DNA from: Ruminococcus sp.
GTDB lineage: Bacteria; Bacillota; Clostridia; Oscillospirales; Ruminococcaceae
Assembly: GCA_018376535.1 (NCBI GenBank)
Contig: JAHABC010000002.1
Span: 62,001 to 126,000, forward strand
Direction: 5' to 3'
DNA: 64,000 bases
Shown: positions 44,418 through 52,596 of the stretch, piece after piece
Numbering within the stretch: position 1 is the stretch's first letter
Layout: each line of letters opens with the position of its first letter
Program-made: the position numbers and the translations under genes
Notes under the pieces: generated by a model
The model's database searches: none
What the model was told of the DNA's origin: nothing
What the model saw: the letters and a program-made list of their open reading frames with translations, nothing else

Positions 44418-46208
44418 CTATCCGTTTAGAAGTTTACTTTTTAGAGTTAGTAAATCCAATAAATTTTCAAAACCGTCATTATTTACGTCATAGATACTCT
44501 CAGTTGAGTTTCTATCTATTAAGTAAGATTTTAAGCATAACAAATCTTTAGAGTCTATATTGCCATCAGAATTTAGGTCGTAGTTAAAAGTAGATGTTAT
44601 ATCTGTAGTAATGGAAGTAGTTTCTTCTGTAAAAGTGGTCGCTACTGTAGTAGTTATGGCAGTAGTAGTAATAGTAGTAGGTTGAGTAGATGTTTCATCT
44701 AAGGTAGTAATAGTGGTAGTATTAGTAGTCTGCGATGTGGTATCTATGGAAGTTGTAGTAGTCATAGTAGTAGGTTCGGTGGTAATAGTAGTTTGAGTGG
44801 TAGTTATGGTAGTAGTAGTAGGTTGTGTGGTAGTCTTAGAACCGTTTAGATACTCAGTATACCAATCTTGTAGGTTGCAAACCACGTTAATATTAGATGC
44901 AAAATCCGACCTAGAGGTATCTAAGTTAGGTTCAAATTGAGCTATCAAGTAGCCATCTTGAATGTTTATACCATATATAGCATCTGTAGTACTAGAGTGA
45001 GTATATACTACATCTAAAACGTTTCCATTTAAATCTATAGCGATAATCTTGTCAGGAGTGTTATAAAAAATCACATTGTTGTAAGGGTTTAAACTGCTAT
45101 AACTAGAGTTATATACATATTTAAGGGTATCAGTAGATTTAATAAAGTCCTGCCAACCATCGTTTGATAGCAAATTAGATACTTTAGTTATACTATCATC
45201 AATAAAATTATACTCACAAAAAGCATTGTTGTCAATATAGAACATGTTTCCATTTATAACCACAAACGGACAGTTACTGGATTTAAACTTGCAACTAGAA
45301 TAGGTAGTATCTGTAGCAGATATGTCATCATACATATACCATTCTGAACCGTGTGTGTTAGAAATTTCGGTATCGGTGAGCATAAAGTTATTATGATTAG
45401 CCCAACCTAATAGTTCTACATTATAGTCGTCCCAAGTTACGTCTATTTGATAGTATTCGCCATCTAATTTGACCATGTTCCAAGTGTGACTAATCTCATC
45501 GCTGAGTACGGTATGGGTTTCAATTCCGACCTTGTTTAACAGATATGTATACGTCAACATATACGCTTGACATACTCCGTAACCTTGTTCTAAGAAGTTG
45601 TACATATCGAAAACCGTTCCAGAGTGGTCGTAGTAGAAGTTTGCACATAGATAGTCATGCAATGCTAGAGCCTTTTCCTTTTCGGACATGGTATCATCTA
45701 ACTTGGATAGTATATCATTACACTTACTATCTATGCTAGATAACTGTTCAGAATACTCATCTTTGGTACAAGAATAGTTTAGCTTTATATACTTGATACT
45801 CTTAATAGAAGATGCTACTGAATAGTTGGACTCCATATAGAATAGTTCGGGATATGTTAGACGTATCTTACTTAGAGTATTCTTAATTAGTTCGGAGTTA
45901 CTTTTATTGATACCATAACTAGAGATATCTATTTGAGTAGTAAAATCCTTAATATTTTGTACTAGATACTCCTCAAGCGATAGTTCGCTATTGCTATAGT
46001 TATTGAAATCTACACTAGATAGATAGAAACTATCCAAAGAATAGACGTCAAATACTTTAGATGGTATAGTACTAAAATCAATAGATTGCACTTCAGTAGT
46101 TAATGTATCAGCATTAGCCGATATTCCCCCTATTAATACTGTAGAAAGCAATCCAGTTGCCACAAAAGTAACTAGATTTTTTACCTTAAACATTTTCATA
46201 AAATTCAC
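44418..46208 (-). CDS. Secreted transglutaminase-like protein with Thr-rich linker and type I dockerin
   Basis: A 596-residue exported protein. The N-terminus is a signal peptide (VKNLVTFVATGLLSTVLIGG then ISANADT). Residues ~150-270 are a transglutaminase-like Cys-His-Asp domain (GYGVCQAYMLTYTYLL, SHTWNMVKLDGEYYQID, VTWDD). A Thr-rich linker covers about 455-540. The C-terminal ~55 residues are a two-repeat type I dockerin (DLNSDGNIDSKDLLCLKSYL and DVNNDGFENLLDLLTLKSKL). It is probably attached to a cohesin scaffold on the cell surface. The role may be peptide or polysaccharide-linked processing. Confidence 0.9.
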   Translation of the reverse strand: MNFMKMFKVKNLVTFVATGLLSTVLIGGISANADTLTTEVQSIDFSTIPSKVFDVYSLDSFYLSSVDFNNYSNSELSLEEYLVQNIKDFTTQIDISSYGINKSNSELIKNTLSKIRLTYPELFYMESNYSVASSIKSIKYIKLNYSCTKDEYSEQLSSIDSKCNDILSKLDDTMSEKEKALALHDYLCANFYYDHSGTVFDMYNFLEQGYGVCQAYMLTYTYLLNKVGIETHTVLSDEISHTWNMVKLDGEYYQIDVTWDDYNVELLGWANHNNFMLTDTEISNTHGSEWYMYDDISATDTTYSSCKFKSSNCPFVVINGNMFYIDNNAFCEYNFIDDSITKVSNLLSNDGWQDFIKSTDTLKYVYNSSYSSLNPYNNVIFYNTPDKIIAIDLNGNVLDVVYTHSSTTDAIYGINIQDGYLIAQFEPNLDTSRSDFASNINVVCNLQDWYTEYLNGSKTTTQPTTTTITTTQTTITTEPTTMTTTTSIDTTSQTTNTTTITTLDETSTQPTTITTTAITTTVATTFTEETTSITTDITSTFNYDLNSDGNIDSKDLLCLKSYLIDRNSTESIYDVNNDGFENLLDLLTLKSKLLNG

Positions 46209-46239
46209 TCCTTATGTAAAAAACCAATATTGTTATTAA

Positions 46240-46268
46240 ATTATAACATATTAAAGCAATAAAATCAA
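46240..46268 (-). promoter_or_regulatory. Promoter of the dockerin gene
   Basis: Minus strand: TTGATT, 17 bases, TATAAT, about 30 bases upstream of the start. Confidence 0.75.
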
Positions 46269-46530
46269 TTATTTTTGTTGAAAAAATCAAAAAAATTTTG
46301 GCTTTAGATAAAATTTCAGCATATTAACTAAAACTAACTTATCGTATATAGTAACTATCACATAATTTGCATTGAAAACTTTATTCGTATTTTAGGTATG
46401 GCTATTTTTAATCTTTTGTGGTATAATAGATTATGTTACTTTAAAAAAGTTTTATAAGTGATTAAAGAGTTCATAAAATCATCGATTAATATGGATAAAC
46501 ATGGTATAATATACTCATGGAGATAAAAAA
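46269..46530 (+). other. Intergenic stretch at the left side of the tnpB element
   Basis: AT-rich DNA without an evident gene. Two possible extended -10 elements occur: TGGTATAAT ending at 46427 and ATGGTATAAT ending at 46510. The second sits just before tnpB. The first may be the original promoter of the peptidase operon, now separated from it by the insertion. The left transposon end is probably in this stretch but I cannot fix it. Confidence 0.4.
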
Positions 46531-47691
46531 TTGTTAAAAAGTTATAAAACCGAAATTTTTCCTACATCTAAACAAAAAGTTTTAATTCATAAGACCATAG
46601 GTGTATGTAGATATATCTATAATTTTTATTTAAGTAAAAATTTGGAAGTGTATCAAAGTACTGGAGAATTTTTATCTGCCTACGATTTTGAAAAGTGGTT
46701 AAACCATGAATTTTTACCTAATAATCCTACATTTAATTGGATTAAAGAAGTAAGTTCTAAGGCAGTAAAATAATCCATGATATATGGAAATCATGCCTTT
46801 AGAAATTTTTTCAATAAAAAGACTAGTTTTCCAAAGTTCAAAAAGAAACATCATAACGATGTTAAGATATACTTTCCTAAAAATAACAAAACAGATTTAA
46901 TTGTAAATCGCCATAGAATAAAGATACCTACTCTAAAATGGGTTAGACTTAAAGAAAAAGGATATATTCCAACTAATGCTAAGATTAGGAGTGGGATAGT
47001 ATCATATCATGGTGGAAAATACTTTGTATCTGTATTAGTTGAAGTTGATGAACCATCTAAACCAGTATTGAACTCTTTTGGATACGGTATAGATTTAGGT
47101 TTAAAAAGTTTTGCTATCATTAGTAATGGCAAAGTTTACAAAAATATTAATAAAACATCAAAAGTTAGACGTTTAGAGAAAAAACTCAAACGTGAACAAA
47201 GAAAACTTTCAAGGAAATATGAAAGTTTTAAAAAACAAAATAAAATTTTGAAAGGAGTAGCTACTCGACAAAATATCAATAAGCAGAGGCTTATCGTACA
47301 AAGATTAAACTATAAACTATCATGTTTAAGAACCGATTACATCAATAAGATAGTTAGCGAACTGGTGAAAATCAAGCCAAAATTCATAACTATTGAAGAT
47401 TTAAACATCAAAGGCATGATAAAAAGTAGGCATCTTTCAAGAGCGATAGCACAACAAAAATTTTATGAGCTTAGAACCAAACTAACTGCTAAATGTCATA
47501 TCTATGGGATTGAACTTAGATTGGCAGATAGGTTCTATCCAAGTAGTAAGATGTGTAACTGTTGTGGTACTATCAAAAAAGATTTAAAACTATCCGATAG
47601 AGTTTACAAGTGTTCTTGTGGATATATCGCTGATAGAGATTTTAATGCAAGTCTTAACTTGAAAGACTGTTCAACTTACAAGATAGCATAA
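46531..47691 (+). pseudogene. tnpB: IS200/IS605-family TnpB with a single in-frame stop
   Basis: Two segments lie in the same frame, separated by a TAA at 46771-46773 in the conserved SSKAVK(Q) motif, so one CAA-to-TAA change probably caused the break. The rest is intact, about 386 residues: an N-terminal helical domain, RuvC residues in GIDLGLKSFAI, ITIEDLNIKGM and DRDFNAS, and a zinc finger with CNCC and CSCG. TnpB is an RNA-guided DNA endonuclease that retains the transposon. No tnpA is nearby, so the element is a lone-TnpB type. The start is TTG after GGAG. Confidence 0.9.
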
Positions 47692-47855
47692 CATCAAGCT
47701 ATGTAAGTATGTACGGTGGGCTACATCGGAATTTACGCCTGTGGACTATACTCGAACTTGTGAGTAGATGATTTATCATTAAAAGCATATAGGTTGAAAC
47801 AGGAATTTTCTCAATATGAATATTTTTGTCCATATTTTGAGTAGCAGGTTTTTTT
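47640..47855 (+). ncRNA. Omega-RNA-like region and right end of the tnpB element
   Basis: Downstream of tnpB is a stretch with TGTACGGTGGGCTACAT and TTTACGCCTGTGGA, words typical of IS605 tnpB 3' ends where the omega RNA scaffold is encoded. Further on, an imperfect hairpin (CTCAATATG with CCATATTTTGAG, 47812-47842) may be the right-end structure. The RNA would start inside the end of tnpB and end in flanking DNA as guide. Exact ends and the guide cannot be fixed by eye. Confidence 0.65.
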
Positions 47856-47860
47856 AATCT

Positions 47861-49135
47861 ATGTCATACACACATAACAGACAAGAACTATCTAAGGGTA
47901 TATACTTTACTAGCGTTGTGGATAAGAAGTTTAAATCCAACGTAGTATCGGTTAAGATGGTAACTAAACTTAATGCAGATACTTCTGTTTTAAACTCATT
48001 AGCGATATCCACAATAGGTTCGGCTAATAGTAAGTATAACACTATAGCATCTTTTAACAAAAGACTAGGGGAGTTATATGGTTCTACCATAGGTTCGGAC
48101 GTATCAAAGTTGGGAGATGTACAGATACTATCTATAACCTCTAGGTTTATAGATGACCGTTTTGCTTTCGATGGAGAAAATATATCCAACAGTGTGGTGG
48201 ATATGCTCCTAGATTGCATATTTAAACCTTGCGTGGAAGGTAACTCATTTAATGAGGAACTTTTCAACATAAGCAAAAAAGAACTCCTTGATACCATAGA
48301 AAGCGAAATTAACAACAAAAGAACGTATGCTATAATACAAGCTAAAAAGACTATCTATCGTAATGAACCTGCATCTATACTTTCGTATGGCGACAAGGAA
48401 CACACTATAAAGGCTACATCTAAAGAGTGTTACGAGGCTTTTATTAAACTCTTGAACTCATGTAATATAGAAATATTCTACGTTGGTTGCAATGATAAAC
48501 CTAACATACTTCAAAAGTTTAAAGATGCCTTTGATACTCTTACTAACAGAACTCCAGAAGATTTCCCAACTACTGCACCTAGTGTAATAAAATCCAGTGT
48601 GGAAGAAGTTTCTAGTGAAGTGGAAGTAAATCAATGTAAGATGGTTCTAGCGTTAAAAACTACCTATCCTGATAAGTATAGCAACTCTATTATGAACACT
48701 ATACTAGGATTATCTCCATTTTCTAAACTATTTTCTAACGTTAGAGAAAAGTTAAGTCTATGTTACTACTGTCAAAGTAGTTACGATAATCTAAAAAAGA
48801 CCATCTTTATAGATAGTGGTATAGAAGTTCAAAATATTGAAAAGTCTAGGGAAGCTATTATGCAACAGATATCCGACTTACAAAACGGTAACTTCACCGA
48901 CCTAGACGTTAAAAATTCTATAGTATATCTTACTAACGCACTAAAAACTATCGGAGATACTCAATATTCGTATATAAGTTGGTACTTCAATAACGTTTTG
49001 ACTAATCAAGAGAGAACCATTCAAAGTGAATACGAACGCTATAACAACGTCACCAAAGATGACATTATAGCATCAGCAAAGGCTCTAACCTTAGATACCG
49101 TGTTCACATTAAAACCATTCGGAAAGGAAGTCTAA
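47861..49135 (+). CDS. M16-family peptidase-like protein (YfmF-like, no HxxEH)
   Basis: A 424-residue protein resembling YfmF/M16 peptidases: MVTKLNADTSVLNSLA, NKRLGELYGSTIGSDVSKLGDVQ and the C-terminal LSLCYYCQSSYDNLKKTIFI region. The HxxEH zinc motif is missing, so it is the non-catalytic half that pairs with the next gene's product. It starts immediately downstream of the tnpB element, with only a weak GCAGG upstream, so the insertion may have altered its translation signal. Gene symbols are not given because family members differ. Confidence 0.85.
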   Translation: MSYTHNRQELSKGIYFTSVVDKKFKSNVVSVKMVTKLNADTSVLNSLAISTIGSANSKYNTIASFNKRLGELYGSTIGSDVSKLGDVQILSITSRFIDDRFAFDGENISNSVVDMLLDCIFKPCVEGNSFNEELFNISKKELLDTIESEINNKRTYAIIQAKKTIYRNEPASILSYGDKEHTIKATSKECYEAFIKLLNSCNIEIFYVGCNDKPNILQKFKDAFDTLTNRTPEDFPTTAPSVIKSSVEEVSSEVEVNQCKMVLALKTTYPDKYSNSIMNTILGLSPFSKLFSNVREKLSLCYYCQSSYDNLKKTIFIDSGIEVQNIEKSREAIMQQISDLQNGNFTDLDVKNSIVYLTNALKTIGDTQYSYISWYFNNVLTNQERTIQSEYERYNNVTKDDIIASAKALTLDTVFTLKPFGKEV

Positions 49136-49138
49136 AGT

Positions 49139-50413
49139 ATGATTGTAAACAGAACTATTATAGAAAGTTCCATAACTGGCGACAAGATAGTTAAACTAAA
49201 ACATTCTAGTGGCTTAGATATCTATGTGTGCGAAATGGAGGGCTTCAGCACTACAGAGGCTCTATTTGGTACTAAGTACGGTTCTATAAATACTACGTTC
49301 AAAACTAAAGCCGATAAGGATTTCGTTACCGTTCCAGAGGGCATTGCTCACTTTTTGGAACACAAACTATTTGAAAATAAAGATACTGACGTATTCGAAC
49401 TATACGCTAAGACGGGAGCATCTGCTAATGCTTTCACCTCCTTTGATAAGACTTGCTATATGTTTAGCTGTTCCGAAAACTATGAGCAATCTTTAAGGAT
49501 ACTGCTATCGTTTGTACAAGAACCCTACTTCACTCAACAGAGCGTGGACAAGGAACAAGGCATAATAGGTCAAGAAATTAAAATGTGTGACGATAACCCA
49601 TCTTGGAGAGTGTTCTTCAATATGCTTAACGGAATGTATTATAATCACCCAGTAAAGATAGATATAGCAGGTACTATAGATAGCATATCTAAAATAGATG
49701 CACCTCTCTTGTACAGATGTTACAATACTTTTTATAATCTGCATAACATGGTGCTATCCATTGCTGGAAACGTCAAAGAACAGGAAGTCATTAAGATAGC
49801 TGACGAACTTCTAAAACCTTGCGAAAGTTTGGAACTCCAAACTATATGCCCCGACGAACCCGATACCATAGTTAAAAATGAAATAGTACAGCATCTTCCA
49901 GTAGGATTGCCTTTGTTCAATTTAGGGTTTAAATCTAAAGCAGAGGTTGGCTATGCAAATCTAAAAGCAGAAATGGAGGCTTTTATCATGGCTAATACTC
50001 TAGCAGACGTATCTTCTCCACTATACGAGGGACTTCTTAACGATGGTCTTATAAACTCTGAATTTGGCGTGGAAGTTTTCAATGGCGATGGATTTTTTAG
50101 TATAATCTTTGGTGGCGAGAGTTCCGACCCTAGAGAAGTTAAACGTAGAATATTCAAGGCTATACAAGATGCTAAAACTAACGGCTTAGATAAATCTTGC
50201 TTTGAAATGATTAAAAAAGCTAACTATGGTAGTTTCATAAGAGAACTAAACGATGTTAGTACTATGGCTAATAGTATTATAAATGCACATCTATCTGGGG
50301 TAGAACCTCTACAAAGTATAGATGTACTATCAAAGGTATCTTATGAGGACGCTATGAACTGCTTACTAACTAGGTTGGATTTGGATAAGTCTGTACTATC
50401 GATAATAGAATAA
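49139..50413 (+). CDS. M16-family zinc peptidase (YfmH-like)
   Basis: A 424-residue protein with the inverted zinc motif HxxEH (in AHFLEHKLFEN), followed by a downstream Glu (QGIIGQEIKMCDD), so it is the catalytic partner. The GLPLFNLGFKSK and GFFSIIFGG segments fit the second M16 lobe. Together with the upstream protein it forms the YfmF/YfmH-type pair. It is three bases from the upstream gene and 19 from lgt. Confidence 0.9.
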   Translation: MIVNRTIIESSITGDKIVKLKHSSGLDIYVCEMEGFSTTEALFGTKYGSINTTFKTKADKDFVTVPEGIAHFLEHKLFENKDTDVFELYAKTGASANAFTSFDKTCYMFSCSENYEQSLRILLSFVQEPYFTQQSVDKEQGIIGQEIKMCDDNPSWRVFFNMLNGMYYNHPVKIDIAGTIDSISKIDAPLLYRCYNTFYNLHNMVLSIAGNVKEQEVIKIADELLKPCESLELQTICPDEPDTIVKNEIVQHLPVGLPLFNLGFKSKAEVGYANLKAEMEAFIMANTLADVSSPLYEGLLNDGLINSEFGVEVFNGDGFFSIIFGGESSDPREVKRRIFKAIQDAKTNGLDKSCFEMIKKANYGSFIRELNDVSTMANSIINAHLSGVEPLQSIDVLSKVSYEDAMNCLLTRLDLDKSVLSIIE

Positions 50414-50432
50414 TCCTAAAAGGAGATTTTTT

Positions 50433-51479
50433 ATGGAAACGTTAGAAAACTTAAAACCTAATCAAATAGTGTTCCCACATCTAAATATAGATATAACCAT
50501 AGATAAGACGGCATTCTCTATATTTGGTATAGATATCCAATGGTATGGCTTGATAATATCTATTGGAATACTACTAGCCATATTCTTTGGATTTTCTCAA
50601 ATGAAAAAGTACGGCTTGAACTCCGACAGAACTCTCGATTGCATAATCGGTGGTATTATAGGTGGCGTAGTAGGTGCTAGAATTTACTATGTGGCTTTCT
50701 CTTGGGATAGCTACAAAGATAATCTTAAATCTATATTTAACATTAGAGAGGGTGGCTTGGCTATATATGGTGGCATCATTGGAGCTGTATTAGTAGCTTT
50801 TATAGTCGCTAAGATACGTCAAGTTAAGATGTTACCTCTTTTGGATATTGCTGGAATGGGTTTTTTAATCGGTCAAGGGATAGGTCGTTGGGGTAACTTT
50901 ACCAATCAAGAGGCGTTTGGCTCTAATACCGACTTACCTTGGGGTATGTCTGGTGGAACTATCCAAGCTAGAATTTACAACATGATTGAAAATGGTAACT
51001 TAGATATCTCTGCTAAAGAGTTAGTCCACCCATGCTTCTTATACGAAAGTATCTGGTGCTTGATTAGTTTTGTAGTATTGTATATGTATTCAAAGCATCG
51101 TAAGTATGATGGTCAAATGTTCTTGTTGTACGTCGCTTGGTATGGCTTTGAAAGGAGTATCGTTGAGGGCTTACGTACGGATAGTCTAATGTTAGGTAAC
51201 GTTAGAATATCGCAAGTGTTAGCGATAGTTTTAACAGTCACTTCGATTATCTTACTACTTGTTATAGGTTCTAAGGTTAGACGCATGGGCGACGATTACA
51301 CCTTCTACAAGGATACTGAACATTCTAAAAAGTTAATCGCTGAAGAAATGAACTCTAAAAGTAAGGGTTCTAAGTTTAAAGATGGCTCACCTTTGGAAGA
51401 TAGCTCTAAGTATACTTCTATACTATCCAAAGAGGACGCTAAAGATGTAAAAAATTCCTCCGACAATGACGAGGAGTAA
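50433..51479 (+). CDS. lgt: Prolipoprotein diacylglyceryl transferase
   Basis: A 348-residue membrane enzyme that attaches diacylglycerol to the Cys of lipoprotein precursors, the first step of lipoprotein maturation. Several hydrophobic helices and the family blocks IQWYGLIISIGILLAI, GGIIGGVVGARIYY, REGGLAIYGGIIG and IGQGIGRWGNFTNQEAFG are present. The C-terminus carries about 60 extra hydrophilic residues rich in Lys, Ser and Asp. The lipoproteins in this window (for example the SleB-type and the peptide-binding proteins) would be substrates. Confidence 0.96.
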   Translation: METLENLKPNQIVFPHLNIDITIDKTAFSIFGIDIQWYGLIISIGILLAIFFGFSQMKKYGLNSDRTLDCIIGGIIGGVVGARIYYVAFSWDSYKDNLKSIFNIREGGLAIYGGIIGAVLVAFIVAKIRQVKMLPLLDIAGMGFLIGQGIGRWGNFTNQEAFGSNTDLPWGMSGGTIQARIYNMIENGNLDISAKELVHPCFLYESIWCLISFVVLYMYSKHRKYDGQMFLLYVAWYGFERSIVEGLRTDSLMLGNVRISQVLAIVLTVTSIILLLVIGSKVRRMGDDYTFYKDTEHSKKLIAEEMNSKSKGSKFKDGSPLEDSSKYTSILSKEDAKDVKNSSDNDEE

Positions 51480-51505
51480 TATATTCATAGAAAGGATTTT
51501 GTGTT

Positions 51506-52369
51506 ATGGCTAAAATTATTAGTGGCAAAGAGGTTTCTGCTCAAGTTAAGGAAAGAGTAAGGTTGGAAAATGAAAGTTTAAAATCTAAAGGTATAGAAAC
51601 AGGTCTAGCAGTGGTTATAGTTGGTGATGACCCTGCATCTAGGGTGTATGTAAATAACAAGAAAAAGGCTTGTGATATGGTAGGTTTTAAATCTTATGAG
51701 TACGCTCTACCTAGCGAAACTTCCCAAGAGGAACTTCTTCAACTTGTGGACGTTCTTAACAATGATGACAAGGTAAACGGTATATTAGTTCAACTACCTC
51801 TACCTAAACACATTGATGAAACTGCTATCATAAACGCTATATCTCCTAACAAAGACGTAGATGCTTTTCACCCTATAAACGTTGGTAAAATAATGGTCGG
51901 CGATTACGCTTTCTTGCCATGTACTCCAGCAGGTGTAATGGAACTAATTAAATCTACTGGTGTAGAGATATCTGGTAAAGAGTGCGTGGTTATAGGTAGA
52001 AGTAACATAGTAGGCAAACCTATGGCTATGTTGCTATTACATAGTAATGGTACTGTTACTATATGTCACTCTAGAACTAAAAATCTTGCCGAAGTTTGCT
52101 CCAAAGCAGATATACTAGTGGCATCGGTAGGAAAACCTAACTTCGTAACTGCCGATATGGTTAAGGAAGGTGCTATAGTTATCGATGTAGGTATTAATCG
52201 CCTTGATAACGGCAAACTTTGTGGTGATGTAAACTTCGCTGAAGTTGAACCTAAAGCTAGTTATATAACTCCAGTACCTGGTGGAGTTGGCCCTATGACT
52301 ATAGCAATGCTTATGCAGAATACTCTTACTGCTAGTAAACTTCAACACGGGTTAACAATTAATAATTAA
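51506..52369 (+). CDS. folD: Methylenetetrahydrofolate dehydrogenase/cyclohydrolase
   Basis: A 287-residue bifunctional enzyme of one-carbon metabolism that interconverts 5,10-methylene-, methenyl- and 10-formyl-tetrahydrofolate. It shows YVNNKKKACDMVGF with the catalytic Lys, ILVQLPLPKHIDE, PNKDVDAFHPINVGK, CVVIGRSNIVGKPM and the C-terminal TPVPGGVGPMTIAML. The start follows GAAAGGA. The last residues (LTINN) and the stop codon are encoded by the first bases of the AT-rich repeat element, suggesting that the element joined the coding sequence. Confidence 0.96.
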   Translation: MAKIISGKEVSAQVKERVRLENESLKSKGIETGLAVVIVGDDPASRVYVNNKKKACDMVGFKSYEYALPSETSQEELLQLVDVLNNDDKVNGILVQLPLPKHIDETAIINAISPNKDVDAFHPINVGKIMVGDYAFLPCTPAGVMELIKSTGVEISGKECVVIGRSNIVGKPMAMLLLHSNGTVTICHSRTKNLAEVCSKADILVASVGKPNFVTADMVKEGAIVIDVGINRLDNGKLCGDVNFAEVEPKASYITPVPGGVGPMTIAMLMQNTLTASKLQHGLTINN

Positions 52370-52544
52370 TAAATAATAAATAATAATTATTATATATTAT
52401 ATATAATTTATTAATTTTAGTGATTGATTAAACTCCATAGATACGTTATTAATTAATAATTAATAAATAACAAATAATAATTAAATAATAATTAATAAAT
52501 AATAAATAACAATTATTAGATATTAATTATTATATATTAATTAA
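52354..52544 (+). repeat. AT-rich repeat element, copy A
   Basis: Begins AACAATTAATAATTAATAAA and ends near TTATTATATATTAATTAA. Two AT-rich blocks of similar sequence flank a central unique core, TTGATTAAACTCCATAGATACG (52424-52445; quoted in parts elsewhere). It starts inside the end of folD and is followed by a terminator. It is an inverted counterpart of copy B at 56335-56553. Confidence 0.8.
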
Positions 52545-52577
52545 TACTCCCCTTGATGTATCAAGAGGAGTATTATT
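52545..52577. terminator. Terminator between folD and the exporter operon
   Basis: AATACTCC and GGAGTATT with inner CTTGA and TCAAG form a stem with a four-base loop. It can serve both converging transcripts. Confidence 0.8.
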
Positions 52578-52596
52578 ATTAATATCTAAGTGGATA

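Noticed and set aside
46531..47691. Cas12-like CRISPR effector
   Set aside because: The size, zinc finger and omega-RNA-like 3' region are those of TnpB; no CRISPR repeats or cas genes are near.
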